64,000 bases of DNA. Origin: Bacillaceae bacterium OF18-1A (lineage in GTDB: Bacteria > Bacillota > Bacilli > Bacillales > Bacillaceae_G). Location: positions 620,001-684,000 of the forward strand of contig JAQEWB010000001.1 in NCBI GenBank assembly GCA_027694045.1, given 5' to 3'. This document shows, piece by piece, positions 19,828-28,611 of the stretch (within the stretch, counting starts at the first letter, position 1; every line of letters starts with the position of its first letter). The position numbers and the translations under genes are program-made. The notes beneath the pieces are model-generated. The model worked only from the letters and a program-made list of their open reading frames with translations, ran no database searches and was not told where the DNA came from.

Positions 19828-19866
19828 AAAAAAACGAGCTATATACATACATAGCTCGTTTTTTTA
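19828..19866. terminator. Hairpin terminator, either direction
   Basis: Stem ACGAGCTAT / ATAGCTCGT with an A-run before and a T-run after. On the minus strand it would end transcripts from the MFS gene that stops at 20070. Confidence 0.7.
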
Positions 19867-19975
19867 TAATACTTATTTCACTATTTCTAAAATATAATTC
19901 TTATATAAAACTTATTTATTTTTAATAAAGTGATTATTTTATATAATTAAATTGCATTTCTTCTATTTTCTCATG

Positions 19976-20053
19976 TTAACTTACAACTACATCATAGTTT
20001 TGAAAGTACCAAAGATCCCATTTCACAGCTCCACTTTCAATGGTAAGATTCAG
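19976..20053 (-). CDS. Candidate 25-residue peptide with CTG start
   Basis: Seventeen bases past the MFS stop codon, a TAGGAGG ribosome site is followed at the ideal seven-base spacing by CTG and a 25-codon frame (LNLTIESGAVKW then DLWYFQNYDVVVS). No ATG, GTG or TTG is available at that spacing. It may be a real small ORF with a near-cognate start, or the remnant of a larger gene. I recognise no family. Confidence 0.3.
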   Translation of the reverse strand: MNLTIESGAVKWDLWYFQNYDVVVS

Positions 20054-20069
20054 TTTTATTCCTCCTAGC

Positions 20070-21215
20070 TCATATATATTCTTTTTTATTTAATCGCTGT
20101 CTTACAAATATGATAAAAATAAGTAAAGCGACTACAACTGAAATAGCACTTGTTGTAAATAAAATGCGATAGCCAAACATTTGTGAAATAAATCCAAGTA
20201 AAATCGCTCCTAACCCAATACCTAAATCAAATGCTGTAAAAAATGAAGCGTTAGCAACTCCCCTTTTATTTGGATCTACCATTGTAAGCATTGCTGTTTG
20301 TAAAGCTGGTTGTGCCGAGCCAAATCCAATGCCATATAATGATGCTGCGATAATTACACCCGTCAAGCTATTCGAAAAGGTTAAAGCAACTATGGCTACA
20401 ATAGTAATACATAATGTAGGCAGTATGACAAATACCCCACCATATTTATCTAATAACCTACCTGAAATCGGACGTACAATCGTTAAAGCAACCGCATAAA
20501 CAAGAAAGAACGTACCAGGATTCACATCAATTGATGATGCAAATAATGGTAAAAACGTTGTAATACCTCCATATGCAAACGATAAAAAGAAAACAACAAT
20601 TGTAATTGATAAGATAGATTTTTCAAATAGTTGGATTTCCCCTTTTTCTCTTTGTGCTGTATATGGTATTTTCGTTATAATTGATAATACCACTGCGAGG
20701 AAAGATAAAAGAGTCGCTAAAAGGAATAGACCATGAAAGGAATAATATTGCACAACCCATAGTCCGATCATCGGACCGATAGCCATTGCAATGGTCATAG
20801 CCATCCCATACCACCCCATACCTTCCCCACGGCGTGAATCTGGAATAATATCAGTTATGGCTGTTCCAACAGCTGTTGTAGAAACGGCCCATGCTCCCCC
20901 ATGAATCACACGTAAAATCGCTAACAATACAATAGTTGATGCTAAATTATAAGAAAACATTGTTAACCCAAAAAAGATAAGTCCCCAAATAATAAACGGT
21001 TTCCTTCCATATTTATCTAACAAACCTCCAATAATTGGCCTTATTACAACTGCCGCTATCGTAAACATTCCCATCATGAGTCCAACTTGTGATTCATTTC
21101 CTCCAATTTCTTTAATAAAGAGCGGTAGAGTTGGAACTAATAAATAAAACCCTGTAAATAAAAATAACATCGCGAAAGTCATTTGGATAAATGATTTCGT
21201 CCATAATCGCTCCAT
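20070..21215 (-). CDS. MFS transporter (drug/sugar efflux type)
   Basis: A 381-residue protein with about 12 membrane segments. MFS motif A appears twice, as GLLDKYGRKPF after segment 2 and as GRLLDKYGG in the second half. The N-terminus (FIQMTFAMLFLFTGFYLLVP) resembles the YwoG/YfkF-like efflux proteins of Bacillus. The substrate is unknown. It is a single gene with no neighbouring regulator on the same strand. Confidence 0.88.
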   Translation of the reverse strand: MERLWTKSFIQMTFAMLFLFTGFYLLVPTLPLFIKEIGGNESQVGLMMGMFTIAAVVIRPIIGGLLDKYGRKPFIIWGLIFFGLTMFSYNLASTIVLLAILRVIHGGAWAVSTTAVGTAITDIIPDSRRGEGMGWYGMAMTIAMAIGPMIGLWVVQYYSFHGLFLLATLLSFLAVVLSIITKIPYTAQREKGEIQLFEKSILSITIVVFFLSFAYGGITTFLPLFASSIDVNPGTFFLVYAVALTIVRPISGRLLDKYGGVFVILPTLCITIVAIVALTFSNSLTGVIIAASLYGIGFGSAQPALQTAMLTMVDPNKRGVANASFFTAFDLGIGLGAILLGFISQMFGYRILFTTSAISVVVALLIFIIFVRQRLNKKEYI

Positions 21216-21447
21216 TAAAAAACCTCCATAACATGTAAAATATTACGATTAACACCCCCATTTTACATTTTCTCTATTCTTTTGCCCTCCGCAATTAGAC
21301 GTAACTTTTCAAAATAAATAGTCCAGGACCCTTTTAAATTAGTCCTACGACTTTATACCTATATTTGAGTAAAAGCTATATATATGTACCTTTATACACA
21401 CTAAAAGAATATACTATTTTATTATCGAACTTAGGAGTGGTCATTTC

Positions 21448-21729
21448 ATGTGGATATCATCAAGAATAACAACTGTGGTCCCATCCGTTCCGTCCATACA
21501 CGTTCCTGCCGTCCATACTGCAAGTTCCGATGTTGGTATTGAACTTCCCGCAACTTGGCAACAATATCAAATTCCTGGCGAAGTCTCCCCTTCATTTTGG
21601 CATCATGCCACACATCCAAGTAGTACTCCCCTTTATAACCCCAGTTACCTTCCCTTATCTCCAACTCAAATTCATTATCATTTTCCATCAATTTATTTTC
21701 AAAATTTCTATGGTACTTTTAACATTTAG
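21448..21729 (+). CDS. Hypothetical Pro/Ser/His/Tyr-rich protein
   Basis: A 93-residue frame starting MWISSRITTVVPSVPS with a TAGGAG site ten bases before the ATG. The composition is unusual (many Pro, Ser, His, Tyr; no clear domain), which can occur in spore-coat-like proteins but proves nothing. An 81-codon frame is open on the other strand of the same DNA without a ribosome site, so the coding strand is not certain. The local base composition is richer in G+C than the flanks, which favours some coding function. Confidence 0.4.
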   Translation: MWISSRITTVVPSVPSIHVPAVHTASSDVGIELPATWQQYQIPGEVSPSFWHHATHPSSTPLYNPSYLPLSPTQIHYHFPSIYFQNFYGTFNI

Positions 21730-21794
21730 AAAACCTCATTGCATAACTTCTACATTCAGTGTTTTTTTTTCCTCCCCTACTAATTTTATCATTC

Positions 21795-21881
21795 CTCACC
21801 AATTAGGCGTTTCATGACAATCTCTTTGCCCCACCCCAACTTTGAGGTAGAAATCTTACTACCCACAAAGAGCGAGATAAA
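21795..21881. repeat. Degenerate bcr1-like repeat
   Basis: Resembles the inner and right parts of the other copies (CTCACCAATTAGGCG, then TTTGAGGTAG, then a GATAAA end) with many changes. The left end is missing. It is an old, decayed copy. Confidence 0.45.
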
Positions 21882-21901
21882 CTTCAATTTATTTTCAACA
21901 T

Positions 21902-21944
21902 AAAAAAAGTCGAATTTCTTAAATAAGAAATTCGACTTTTTTTA
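21902..21944. terminator. Bidirectional terminator after the penicillin-binding protein gene
   Basis: Perfect 19-bp stem (A-run, GTCGAATTTCTT and complement) with a four-base loop and T-runs on both strands. Confidence 0.9.
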
Positions 21945-22012
21945 TTGTTTACTCAACTAGTAACCGTTCAAGAAAAATTTTAATACAAGATTTAAACCTG
22001 CATTTCATTTTC

Positions 22013-24520
22013 CTATTGGCCATTAGTAGTAGCAGCTTCGCCTATATTGCCCCCACCACTTGGTTGAGTTGTGCCTTGTCCTCCACCATTGTTTTGCTGT
22101 GGTGGATTCCCTTGTCCTCCGCCATTATTTTGCTGTGGTGGATTTCCTTGTCCTCCGCCATTATTTTGTTGTGGTGGATTTCCTTGTCCTCCACCATTAT
22201 TTTGTTGTGGTGGATTTCCTTGTCCTCCACCATTATTTTGCTGTGGTGGATTTCCTTGGTTTTGCTCATTTTGTTTCTTCTGTTCTTCTAGCTTCTTTTG
22301 TTCTTCCAGTTTCTTTTGTTCTTCTAATTTCTTCTGTTCATCTTGTTTTTTCTGCTCATCTTGTTTATTCTGTTCTTCTAATTTCTTTTGTTCTTCTAAT
22401 TTCTTTTGTTCTTCTAATTTCTTTTGTTCTTCTAATTTCTTTTGTTCTTCATCATTCTTTTGTTGATCATTATTACTTGGTTGTTCAGTTTTACTCGGTA
22501 TGCTCGTATTTGGCGAAGAATCACGTTTTGCGCCTTTTATACGTAACTCACTACCTTCTTGAATAACACTACTTGGCATTTTAAAGCTTGATTTATCTGT
22601 AGCCATCTTGTTCATCATTTCTTTAAAAATCAATTGTGCAATTTTCGTATTTTTACTACTAATATACTCGTCTTTACCATCTTTCATATATCCAGTCCAT
22701 ACTGCCATCGTATATTGTGGTGTATAACCTGCAAACCAACTATCACGAGTTGCACTTTCTGGAATATTAAATTTTGCTAATTGTTTTGAATCATAGTTTG
22801 TTGTACCTGTTTTACCAGCTACATCTAAAGAGCTCACATTTGCCGCTGTACCAGTACCTGATGTAACTACAGAACGAAGCATATCAGTAATCATATATGC
22901 TGTAGAATCAGCCATAACTTGTTTTGGTTTTTGTCCAAAACTTTGTGACTTTCCGTCTGGATAAACTACTTTCTTAACAAAATGCGGCTCCGTATACTTA
23001 CCACCATTTCCAAATGCTGCATAAGCACCTGCCATTTCAGTTGGTGATACTTCATTCGTACCAATAGCTGTAGATTCTGTCGGTGATGAATTAAATGTAA
23101 TACCTAATTTTTCAGAGAACTCTTTCGACTTACTAAGTCCTACTTCTTTCGCAGTTTTAACTGCCGGAACATTACGTGACATTTTTAATGCTTCACGCAT
23201 CGTAATCGAACCTAAGTGACTTCTGTCTGCATTTCGGACTTCTTGTCCAGTTGAATATTTAAATGGCGAGTCATCAATTTGATGATACGTAGCCCATTTT
23301 AAATATTCGATAGCAGGTGCATAATCAAAGATTGGCTTCATCGTTGAACCTGCTGCACGATCTAATTCAATTGCCATATTATGCCCTTTAAATACAGCTT
23401 TATTTTCACCACGTCCACTACCTATCGCACGAACTTCCCCTGTTTTCGTATCCATAAATGTAAATGCACCTTGGAATTTATCATTCGGATAATCAATAAT
23501 ATTATCATTTAAAATATTATCTGCAAATTCCTGCGCTTTTGGATCCAATGTTGTATAAATTTCTAGACCGTCAGAACCAATATTGGCATCCGGTAATTCT
23601 TTTTCTACTTCTTTCACAACTGCATCCATAAACGCTGGATATGGCATTGTTTGTAGTTGAGTCGCAGGCTTAAGTCCCTGCGTTACTGGAACTTTTGATG
23701 CTTCTTCCATTTCTTGTTTTGTAATATAACCATGTCGATTCATTAATCCTAGTACAACATTTCTTCTTTCTGTTGCCCTTTGAACATTTTCTGTTTTCGT
23801 TGGATCATAGTTATTCGGTGCTTTCGGTAAACCTGCAAGCATCGCAACTTCCGGTAATGTTAAATCTTTTAATTCTTTACCATAGTAGTTTTGCGCTGCG
23901 GTTGCAATTCCATATGAGCGGTTTCCTAAGTTAATTTTATTTAAGTACATCTCTAATATTTCATGTTTTGAATACTGTTGTTCTAGCTTATAAGCTAAAT
24001 ATATTTCTTGAATCTTACGCTTTGATGTTTTTTCCATTGATAAGAAGTAATTTTTAATAACTTGTTGTGTTATTGTACTTCCACCTTGTGAACCATAATC
24101 ACCTTTAAGACTAACTAAAACTGCACGAGCAGTACCTTTAAAATCCACACCGCTATGCTCATAAAAACGTGCATCTTCCGTAGCTAAAAAGGCGTTTTCT
24201 ACCAATTTAGGGATTTGATCATACGTAACATTCGTTCGTTTTTCTTGTCCGTATTCATATATCAATTTCCCATCTTTATCATATATTTTCGAGGATAACG
24301 GATTAACAAGTTTTGCTTTCTCAAGTTTCGGTGCATCCTTAATCATTACAAAAAAGGTAGCCACCCCAGCCACTAAAGCTACAATACCGAGTATTAAACA
24401 ACTAATTAAAAACTTACGAAAAAATGATGTTTTCCCTTTTGGTTTTTGTTTTTTAGAAGCTGGCTGTTTTTTCTTTCTAACTTGTCGTCGCTCCTCTCGA
24501 GAACGATAATTTTCTGACAT
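22013..24520 (-). CDS. Class A penicillin-binding protein 1A with repetitive C-tail
   Basis: An 835-residue bifunctional peptidoglycan synthase. A basic cytoplasmic N-terminus and one membrane anchor (about residues 38-60) lead into the GT51 glycosyltransferase (EDARFYEH near 115, GGSTITQQ near 146). The transpeptidase has its active serine in AGSTMKPI, the SRN motif and KTGTTNYD. The last 150 residues are low complexity: repeats of EEQKKL-type hexapeptides, then five or six copies of a 12-residue Asn/Pro/Gln/Gly unit. The matching DNA (22080-22450) is tandemly repeated and probably length-variable between strains. It is most like PonA/PBP1A. Confidence 0.93.
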   Translation of the reverse strand: MSENYRSREERRQVRKKKQPASKKQKPKGKTSFFRKFLISCLILGIVALVAGVATFFVMIKDAPKLEKAKLVNPLSSKIYDKDGKLIYEYGQEKRTNVTYDQIPKLVENAFLATEDARFYEHSGVDFKGTARAVLVSLKGDYGSQGGSTITQQVIKNYFLSMEKTSKRKIQEIYLAYKLEQQYSKHEILEMYLNKINLGNRSYGIATAAQNYYGKELKDLTLPEVAMLAGLPKAPNNYDPTKTENVQRATERRNVVLGLMNRHGYITKQEMEEASKVPVTQGLKPATQLQTMPYPAFMDAVVKEVEKELPDANIGSDGLEIYTTLDPKAQEFADNILNDNIIDYPNDKFQGAFTFMDTKTGEVRAIGSGRGENKAVFKGHNMAIELDRAAGSTMKPIFDYAPAIEYLKWATYHQIDDSPFKYSTGQEVRNADRSHLGSITMREALKMSRNVPAVKTAKEVGLSKSKEFSEKLGITFNSSPTESTAIGTNEVSPTEMAGAYAAFGNGGKYTEPHFVKKVVYPDGKSQSFGQKPKQVMADSTAYMITDMLRSVVTSGTGTAANVSSLDVAGKTGTTNYDSKQLAKFNIPESATRDSWFAGYTPQYTMAVWTGYMKDGKDEYISSKNTKIAQLIFKEMMNKMATDKSSFKMPSSVIQEGSELRIKGAKRDSSPNTSIPSKTEQPSNNDQQKNDEEQKKLEEQKKLEEQKKLEEQKKLEEQNKQDEQKKQDEQKKLEEQKKLEEQKKLEEQKKQNEQNQGNPPQQNNGGGQGNPPQQNNGGGQGNPPQQNNGGGQGNPPQQNNGGGQGNPPQQNNGGGQGTTQPSGGGNIGEAATTNGQ
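22080..22450. repeat. Tandem repeats inside the penicillin-binding protein gene
   Basis: Two arrays: about five 36-bp units coding NPPQQNNGGGQG (22084-22257) and about eleven 18-bp units coding variants of KLEEQK (22262-22450). Units differ at a few third positions. Confidence 0.85.
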
Positions 24521-24976
24521 GTTACTTTCTCCTGCCTTTCAAGTCTCCCGTTGATTTACTTAAAAATATTGAGGTCACTTTCGCAAATGCGTTTATTCCA
24601 GAAAGCTTATTGACCTGGAGCATTCAATATTTTCCCAATTCGCAGATTATAAATTTTAGAATACTTCTTATACAAGCTATTTTCACTTCTAATTTTCTAA
24701 TATTGCTGCCCCTTAAAGCATAGAATGTAAGAAGTAAATTTTTAATACCTCGTATAAATAATATACCTTTTTTTCAAATGGTCAATATTTTCTTATTTAT
24801 AAATCAAAGGTGAAATAAAAATAGCATATCGATATGAACTTCGTGTGAACTTACTTATAATTACATTTAATATATTGCATGTAATTATAATACCTTTTTA
24901 ATTATTAAGGTTTCAACACCACAATCCCCTTATCTACAGGAAATCTTCAAAAATAAAAATAAGGAGTTGCGTAATA
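24521..24976. other. Intergenic stretch, no gene seen
   Basis: AT-rich spacer between divergent genes; it should hold the promoters of both. No hairpin with a T-run, riboswitch-like structure or short ORF with a good ribosome site was found. Confidence 0.5.
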
Positions 24977-25183
24977 ATGAAGCTATCTCCCATCATCTCA
25001 AAAAATATAGTTGCTGTTGGCTATGATCCTTTTTCTATGATTTTACGAATCCAATTAAAGGGTGGTATGTATGATTTTTTTAACGTACCAGAAAGCGTTT
25101 ACAAAGGGTTGCTAAATGCACATTCTAAAAGTTATTATCATAAAACTTACATTAAAAATTCTTTCCGCTATACTAAAATTTAA
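24977..25183 (+). CDS. KTSC-domain protein
   Basis: A 68-residue protein that is almost entirely one KTSC domain (IVAVGYDPFSMILRIQLKGG, then a Phe-rich strand and a helix ending in the K-[T/S]-x motif region). The domain is named for its C-terminal motif and is often found next to RNA- or DNA-related domains. Here the tail is SYYHKTYIKNSFRYTKI, so the exact KTSC string is not kept. The role is unknown. An AAGGAG site precedes the ATG. Confidence 0.75.
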   Translation: MKLSPIISKNIVAVGYDPFSMILRIQLKGGMYDFFNVPESVYKGLLNAHSKSYYHKTYIKNSFRYTKI

Positions 25184-25200
25184 ACTTAGACCCCAAATAA

Positions 25201-25231
25201 AAAAGAAAGGTGGTTACCCCCCTTTCTTTTA
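25201..25231 (+). terminator. Terminator of the KTSC gene
   Basis: Stem AAAAGAAAGG / CCTTTCTTTT with a ten-base loop, just after the stop codon. Confidence 0.8.
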
Positions 25232-25250
25232 AAGTATTTTCACAGACAAA

Positions 25251-25463
25251 TTATCTTCTATTTCTCTTATTCACTTCATCATATGCTTGAATTTGTTTTT
25301 TCAATCGCCGATCAGCCTTCTTATCATGTACAACTAAAATTGCGTGTATAACGCCCGGAACCCAAAATATTAATGTTAGAATGAAATTAATTATTGCTTG
25401 AAATGGCTTTCCGCAAAATAATACAGCTACAGGTGGAAGAAGAATTGCCAATAAGTACATCAT
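25251..25463 (-). CDS. Pmp3/YqaE-family small membrane protein
   Basis: A 70-residue protein with two hydrophobic segments and the family pattern LLPPVAVLFCG, then FWVPGVIHAILVV, and a basic tail. Pmp3/YqaE proteins affect membrane potential and stress tolerance in other organisms; the mechanism is unclear. Two adjacent ATGs follow AAGGAG and the first is listed. Confidence 0.85.
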   Translation of the reverse strand: MMYLLAILLPPVAVLFCGKPFQAIINFILTLIFWVPGVIHAILVVHDKKADRRLKKQIQAYDEVNKRNRR

Positions 25464-25626
25464 TTCTTAAAAACTCCTTATTTCGTATTTTATATATCAT
25501 TTCTCTCCATGTTCTAGTAATCCCTGTTATATTAAAATTAAACTAATTTCAATATAGTAAGTATAACACCTCTTCTATATATTCTATCTATATACAAAAA
25601 ACTACAACTTCCATCCTTCCTTATCT

Positions 25627-26301
25627 TCAAATGAGTATTTCAACATTTTTATTGCTCTCTAAACTTTTTTCTTTCTCTATTAAAGTTAATCCAATCGCAG
25701 AAATTACCGTTCCGATTGCTTGTATCCAAATACCAATGAGTGCAATTATTCTCTCATTCTTCTTATTAATAATACTGTCTTCATTTTTCGCTTCATCCTT
25801 TAATAAATTTAAAACCCCTTGATATGCTTGTAATCCGGCTCCTAAACTTTGCATAGAATTGCCCAGTATAATGATGTTCTGTAATACATTTATATCAAGT
25901 AAAGCTGCTTCTACTCCTAAAAAAGCACCTATCGATTGTAAACTATTCCCGACAATTATAAGATAATCATTCTCGTTCAATTGCTCATTTATATTAAAAT
26001 ACGTCCCTATTACATTTGATATATTCCCTAATGCCAATAACTCGATACCCACCGTATCAAGTATTTTACTTTGGTTCTCCAAACGTACATTTTTATTTTC
26101 TCTTTTGTCTTCATATACGTCATACTCACCCGCAATAATTTGTAATATATATCCGAGGGCTTGTAATGAGCTTCCTACAATAACAAGATCTGATTCCACT
26201 TTCTCTTCTCCAATAAATCCTCTTGTCGTTCCAATAGCCGCTGTAAGGTTCCCTCCTACTTGAAACCATGCCCCTGTCACTTTTAAACCGCTTGGATTCA
26301 T
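25627..26301 (-). CDS. DUF6944-like repetitive protein
   Basis: A 224-residue protein built from an internally repeated unit of about 40-45 residues, each containing a variant of GNSLQSIGAFLG (also GSSLQALGYILQ, GNSMQSLGAGLQA and GIWIQAIGTVISAIG). The repeats suggest a stack of amphipathic helices that could associate with membranes. It matches what I recall of DUF6944 repetitive proteins of the B. cereus group, whose function is unknown. ATG 26301 is preferred over an in-frame GTG at 26310 because GGGTGAT then lies at the right spacing. Confidence 0.7.
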   Translation of the reverse strand: MNPSGLKVTGAWFQVGGNLTAAIGTTRGFIGEEKVESDLVIVGSSLQALGYILQIIAGEYDVYEDKRENKNVRLENQSKILDTVGIELLALGNISNVIGTYFNINEQLNENDYLIIVGNSLQSIGAFLGVEAALLDINVLQNIIILGNSMQSLGAGLQAYQGVLNLLKDEAKNEDSIINKKNERIIALIGIWIQAIGTVISAIGLTLIEKEKSLESNKNVEILI

Positions 26302-26407
26302 TTTTATCACCCATTTAAATATTTTCTAATCTTTTCGGTATAAACAAAAGTCACCCTTAATCCCATATTTTATTTGTCATATGTAATTTTGTGCATTCTA
26401 TAATGAA

Positions 26408-26440
26408 CTAATAAAAAAAGTACCTTTAGGGTACTTTTAT
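26408..26440 (-). terminator. Terminator of the 26761-27099 gene
   Basis: Stem AAAGTACC / GGTACTTT with a TTTAG-type loop and T-run on the minus strand. A bcr1-like repeat lies between it and the gene it would serve. Confidence 0.65.
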
Positions 26441-26553
26441 ATATCAAAGAATTCACTATTCATTTCATTATTACCTTTAAATTTCAGCTTCTCTTCCCCA
26501 CATTCCCTACACCTAATTTTCCTGTTTTAAACTCTTCATTATCTTGCATTGTA

Positions 26554-26664
26554 ATAAAGTGAAACTTTAATCAGTGGGGATTTTGTTCATCCCCCCACCT
26601 AACTTCTTTTCTTTCGCTGAACTTTGAGGTGGGGGTCTTACTTCCCGGCGAATAGCGTGATAAA
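26554..26664 (+). repeat. bcr1-like repeat, internally deleted (111 bp)
   Basis: ATAAA at both ends (26554-26558, 26660-26664). It shares GTGAAACTTTAATCAGTGGG at the left and GAGGTGGGGGTCTTACT at the right with the full copies. It lacks about 45 bases of the middle. Confidence 0.75.
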
Positions 26665-26760
26665 ACGATATTCATGTTTACAATGCGATCCATCTCAAAA
26701 TTCCCCAAACCACTTTTTACCATAACGCAGTCCAACTTCATGAAAAATTGCTATTTAGGC

Positions 26761-27099
26761 TTATTGCATACTTTTATTTAAATTCTCAATCTCGTTTTGC
26801 AACCTTTTGAATTGTTCAAAATGCATGGTGATAGATTGATTACTATCAAAATTAATATTTTGCTTTACTAATAAAACACCCGTATCATGAAAAATTGCTT
26901 CAAGTTCTTTTCTTATGGATACTTTCATAATATGCGCTGTTTTAATAGCCGATAAAATTGCAATTTCATTAAATTTTAATTTTATTTCATTTGGACAAAA
27001 TGCTTTTTCAACCAATATAACTTCATTGCTGTAAAGAAGAGCAACAAGATTACTTGATTTTCCATCTGTTAAATCCACTTTTTTAATAACATCATTCAT
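26761..27099 (-). CDS. Hypothetical protein, 112 residues
   Basis: A soluble alpha/beta protein beginning MNDVIKKVDLTDGKSS, with a GGAGG ribosome site and good spacing. Its middle is hydrophobic-helical (IKLKFNEIAILSAIK) and its C-terminus is a coiled-coil-like helix (FKRLQNEIENLNKSM). I recognise no family. It stands alone, divergent from the GerPF-like gene. Confidence 0.65.
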   Translation of the reverse strand: MNDVIKKVDLTDGKSSNLVALLYSNEVILVEKAFCPNEIKLKFNEIAILSAIKTAHIMKVSIRKELEAIFHDTGVLLVKQNINFDSNQSITMHFEQFKRLQNEIENLNKSMQ

Positions 27100-27310
27100 A
27101 ACATTTTGCCTCCTTTGTTTTTGAATATATTAATTATACAAATTTATTCTTTTTCGTTACTTAACTTCCTATCAATTTTAACACATTTTTATGGAAGGAT
27201 TAAATTATGCTTCAAATGATTTTCTATTCCACAAGTTTTGTTAAATGAACCATTTAGACTATAAACCCATATAGTAATGTTAACAATTTATTATAAAGTA
27301 GGTGAAAATT

Positions 27311-27526
27311 ATGCCTTCAGTTGTTGGCAATTTAGTTGTACAAAATAGTAATGGTTCATTTAATCTCGGTGATTTCTACAACGTTTCTCCGAAAGAAAAT
27401 ACGAAAGCTTATAATGGATCAGGCGCATCAAACGTTGGATTTGTTGTTAATACTTTTAGCGGTGTGAGTGCGACCAATACGTTTGATTCTGACCTTGCAG
27501 ATCAAAATCAGGTAGGTACAGCCTAA
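27311..27526 (+). CDS. Spore germination protein GerPF-like
   Basis: A 71-residue protein starting MPSVVGNLVVQNSNGSFNLG, very close to GerPF of B. cereus (GerPA and GerPF are paralogues). GerP proteins sit in the spore coat and let nutrient germinants reach their receptors. The start uses TAGGTGA at the right spacing; an in-frame GTG nine bases earlier is less likely. The full gerPABCDEF operon is not here, so this is a stand-alone paralogue. Confidence 0.88.
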   Translation: MPSVVGNLVVQNSNGSFNLGDFYNVSPKENTKAYNGSGASNVGFVVNTFSGVSATNTFDSDLADQNQVGTA

Positions 27527-27644
27527 TCTTGCTCTTCATCTTTTTGTATAGGAAAGTTAAATTTGTCTATACTATAATCAGGCTGTTACACAGCTATTGT
27601 TGATTTTTGGAGTACCCTATCTTTTCTCCCTTTCCCTGGGGCTC

Positions 27645-27669
27645 AGCAGCTAGTATGAAGCTAGCTGCT
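27645..27669 (+). other. Inverted repeat after the GerPF-like gene
   Basis: AGCAGCTAG / CTAGCTGCT around a seven-base loop, followed 13 bases later by a T-run. Probably a weak terminator. Confidence 0.5.
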
Positions 27670-27712
27670 ATTCGTATGACTTTTTTCTTTATTATTCCGT
27701 ACACAGTAAAAT

Positions 27713-27746
27713 AAAAGAAGCTAAACATTACATTTTAGCTTCTTTT
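27713..27746 (-). terminator. Terminator of the YolD-like gene
   Basis: Stem AAAAGAAGCTAAA / TTTAGCTTCTTTT overlapping the end of the gene, with a T-rich continuation on the minus strand. Confidence 0.75.
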
Positions 27747-28080
27747 ACGTCACTTCAATAATATCAGTCACATGTAATACGCAAGTTTTATAAAATGCAT
27801 CTGTACACATTATAATCTGCTGCACAGGATTCACATGTATGACCGTCATGTAACTCGTAAGTATGTAACCATCTTCAAAATAAGTCACCAACATTTCCTT
27901 TTCTGACAACAGCGACGTTAACAATTTATCAGAAATTCTCTCTTTTGCTTCGTTAGTTAATATCGGCCTTTTCACTTTTAATTTCTCTCCAATAATCTTG
28001 CGCATACTTAATAATTGGTCCGATATTACTGTAAATGGAACCCACTCTCTTTCTTCTTTCTTCACCTTTACATAATTCAT
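27745..28080 (-). CDS. YolD-like protein
   Basis: A 111-residue protein of the YolD type: an N-terminal charged region (REWVPFTVISDQL), a helical part, then a small beta domain (LVTYFEDGYILTSYMTVIHV). YolD-like genes usually sit beside a Y-family DNA polymerase (UvrX/DinB type), but no polymerase gene is adjacent here. An AAGGAG site precedes the ATG. Its promoter is bracketed by two LexA boxes, so it should be SOS-induced. The function is not established. Confidence 0.75.
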   Translation of the reverse strand: MNYVKVKKEEREWVPFTVISDQLLSMRKIIGEKLKVKRPILTNEAKERISDKLLTSLLSEKEMLVTYFEDGYILTSYMTVIHVNPVQQIIMCTDAFYKTCVLHVTDIIEVT

Positions 28081-28189
28081 TTCTCTATCTCCTTAATCAT
28101 TTACCCATTCTATTTCACACATGCTGTTTCTCAATCACTCTCTAGTCATGTACAAGTTCATATTGTTTCTGCACCATGTCCCCTTAAAA

Positions 28190-28232
28190 GAACACCTGTT
28201 CTAATTATACACGAACCTACGTTCTTTTGAAA
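28190..28232 (-). promoter_or_regulatory. SOS promoter with two LexA boxes
   Basis: GAACACCTGTTC (28190-28201) and GAACCTACGTTC (28213-28224) both match GAAC-N4-GTTC, the LexA/DinR core, with centres 23 bp apart. On the minus strand TATAAT lies between them, and TTTTCA lies 18 bases upstream of it. One box fills the spacer and the other covers the start point. Confidence 0.7.
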
Positions 28233-28392
28233 AGAGGCATATTTATATTTTTTAATGAACAAACTCACAAAACTTAAAAAATTTATAGTCTAACTCAATG
28301 CACTCTTCATAAGTTTCTACGAAAAAAAGTGATTTTAACAATCTCTTTTCGTACACATTGTATAAAACAATTCAATTCCAAATACATTTTTA

Positions 28393-28611
28393 TTAAATAT
28401 GCTTAGGCTGTATTACTATATGTAACTCTCTCTCTGTTTCTGCTTTTTTCGGATGACGAAAGTATTCAAGTTCGTATTTTAACACTTCATACTCAACCAT
28501 TCCGATTTTGATTCCTTTCGTTTCTTTTAATATAGCTAACAACTCACTTATATTTTCATTATAGGATTCAAAAATTTTCCCTCCGTCGTCTCTTTGAAAA
28601 ATAACTTTCAT
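28393..28611 (-). CDS. Hypothetical protein, 72 residues
   Basis: A small soluble protein starting MKVIFQRDDGGKIFES, with a GGAGGTAAG ribosome site. It alternates short strands and one helix and ends in a basic HIVIQPKHI. I recognise no family and no neighbour explains it. Confidence 0.6.
   Translation of the reverse strand: MKVIFQRDDGGKIFESYNENISELLAILKETKGIKIGMVEYEVLKYELEYFRHPKKAETERELHIVIQPKHI

Noticed and set aside
21446..21691. 81-codon minus frame opposite the Pro/Ser/His-rich ORF
   Set aside because: Starts at a TTG without a ribosome site; the plus frame has TAGGAG. Not fully excluded.
22016..22566. Open frames opposite the PBP1A tail (PPLFCCGGF-type repeats)
   Set aside because: These mirror the tandem repeats of the penicillin-binding protein and have no ribosome site.
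26126..26314. 62-codon frame inside the DUF6944-like gene
   Set aside because: Its ATG lies just before the real start, but the frame shows no conserved pattern, whereas the main frame shows the repeated units.
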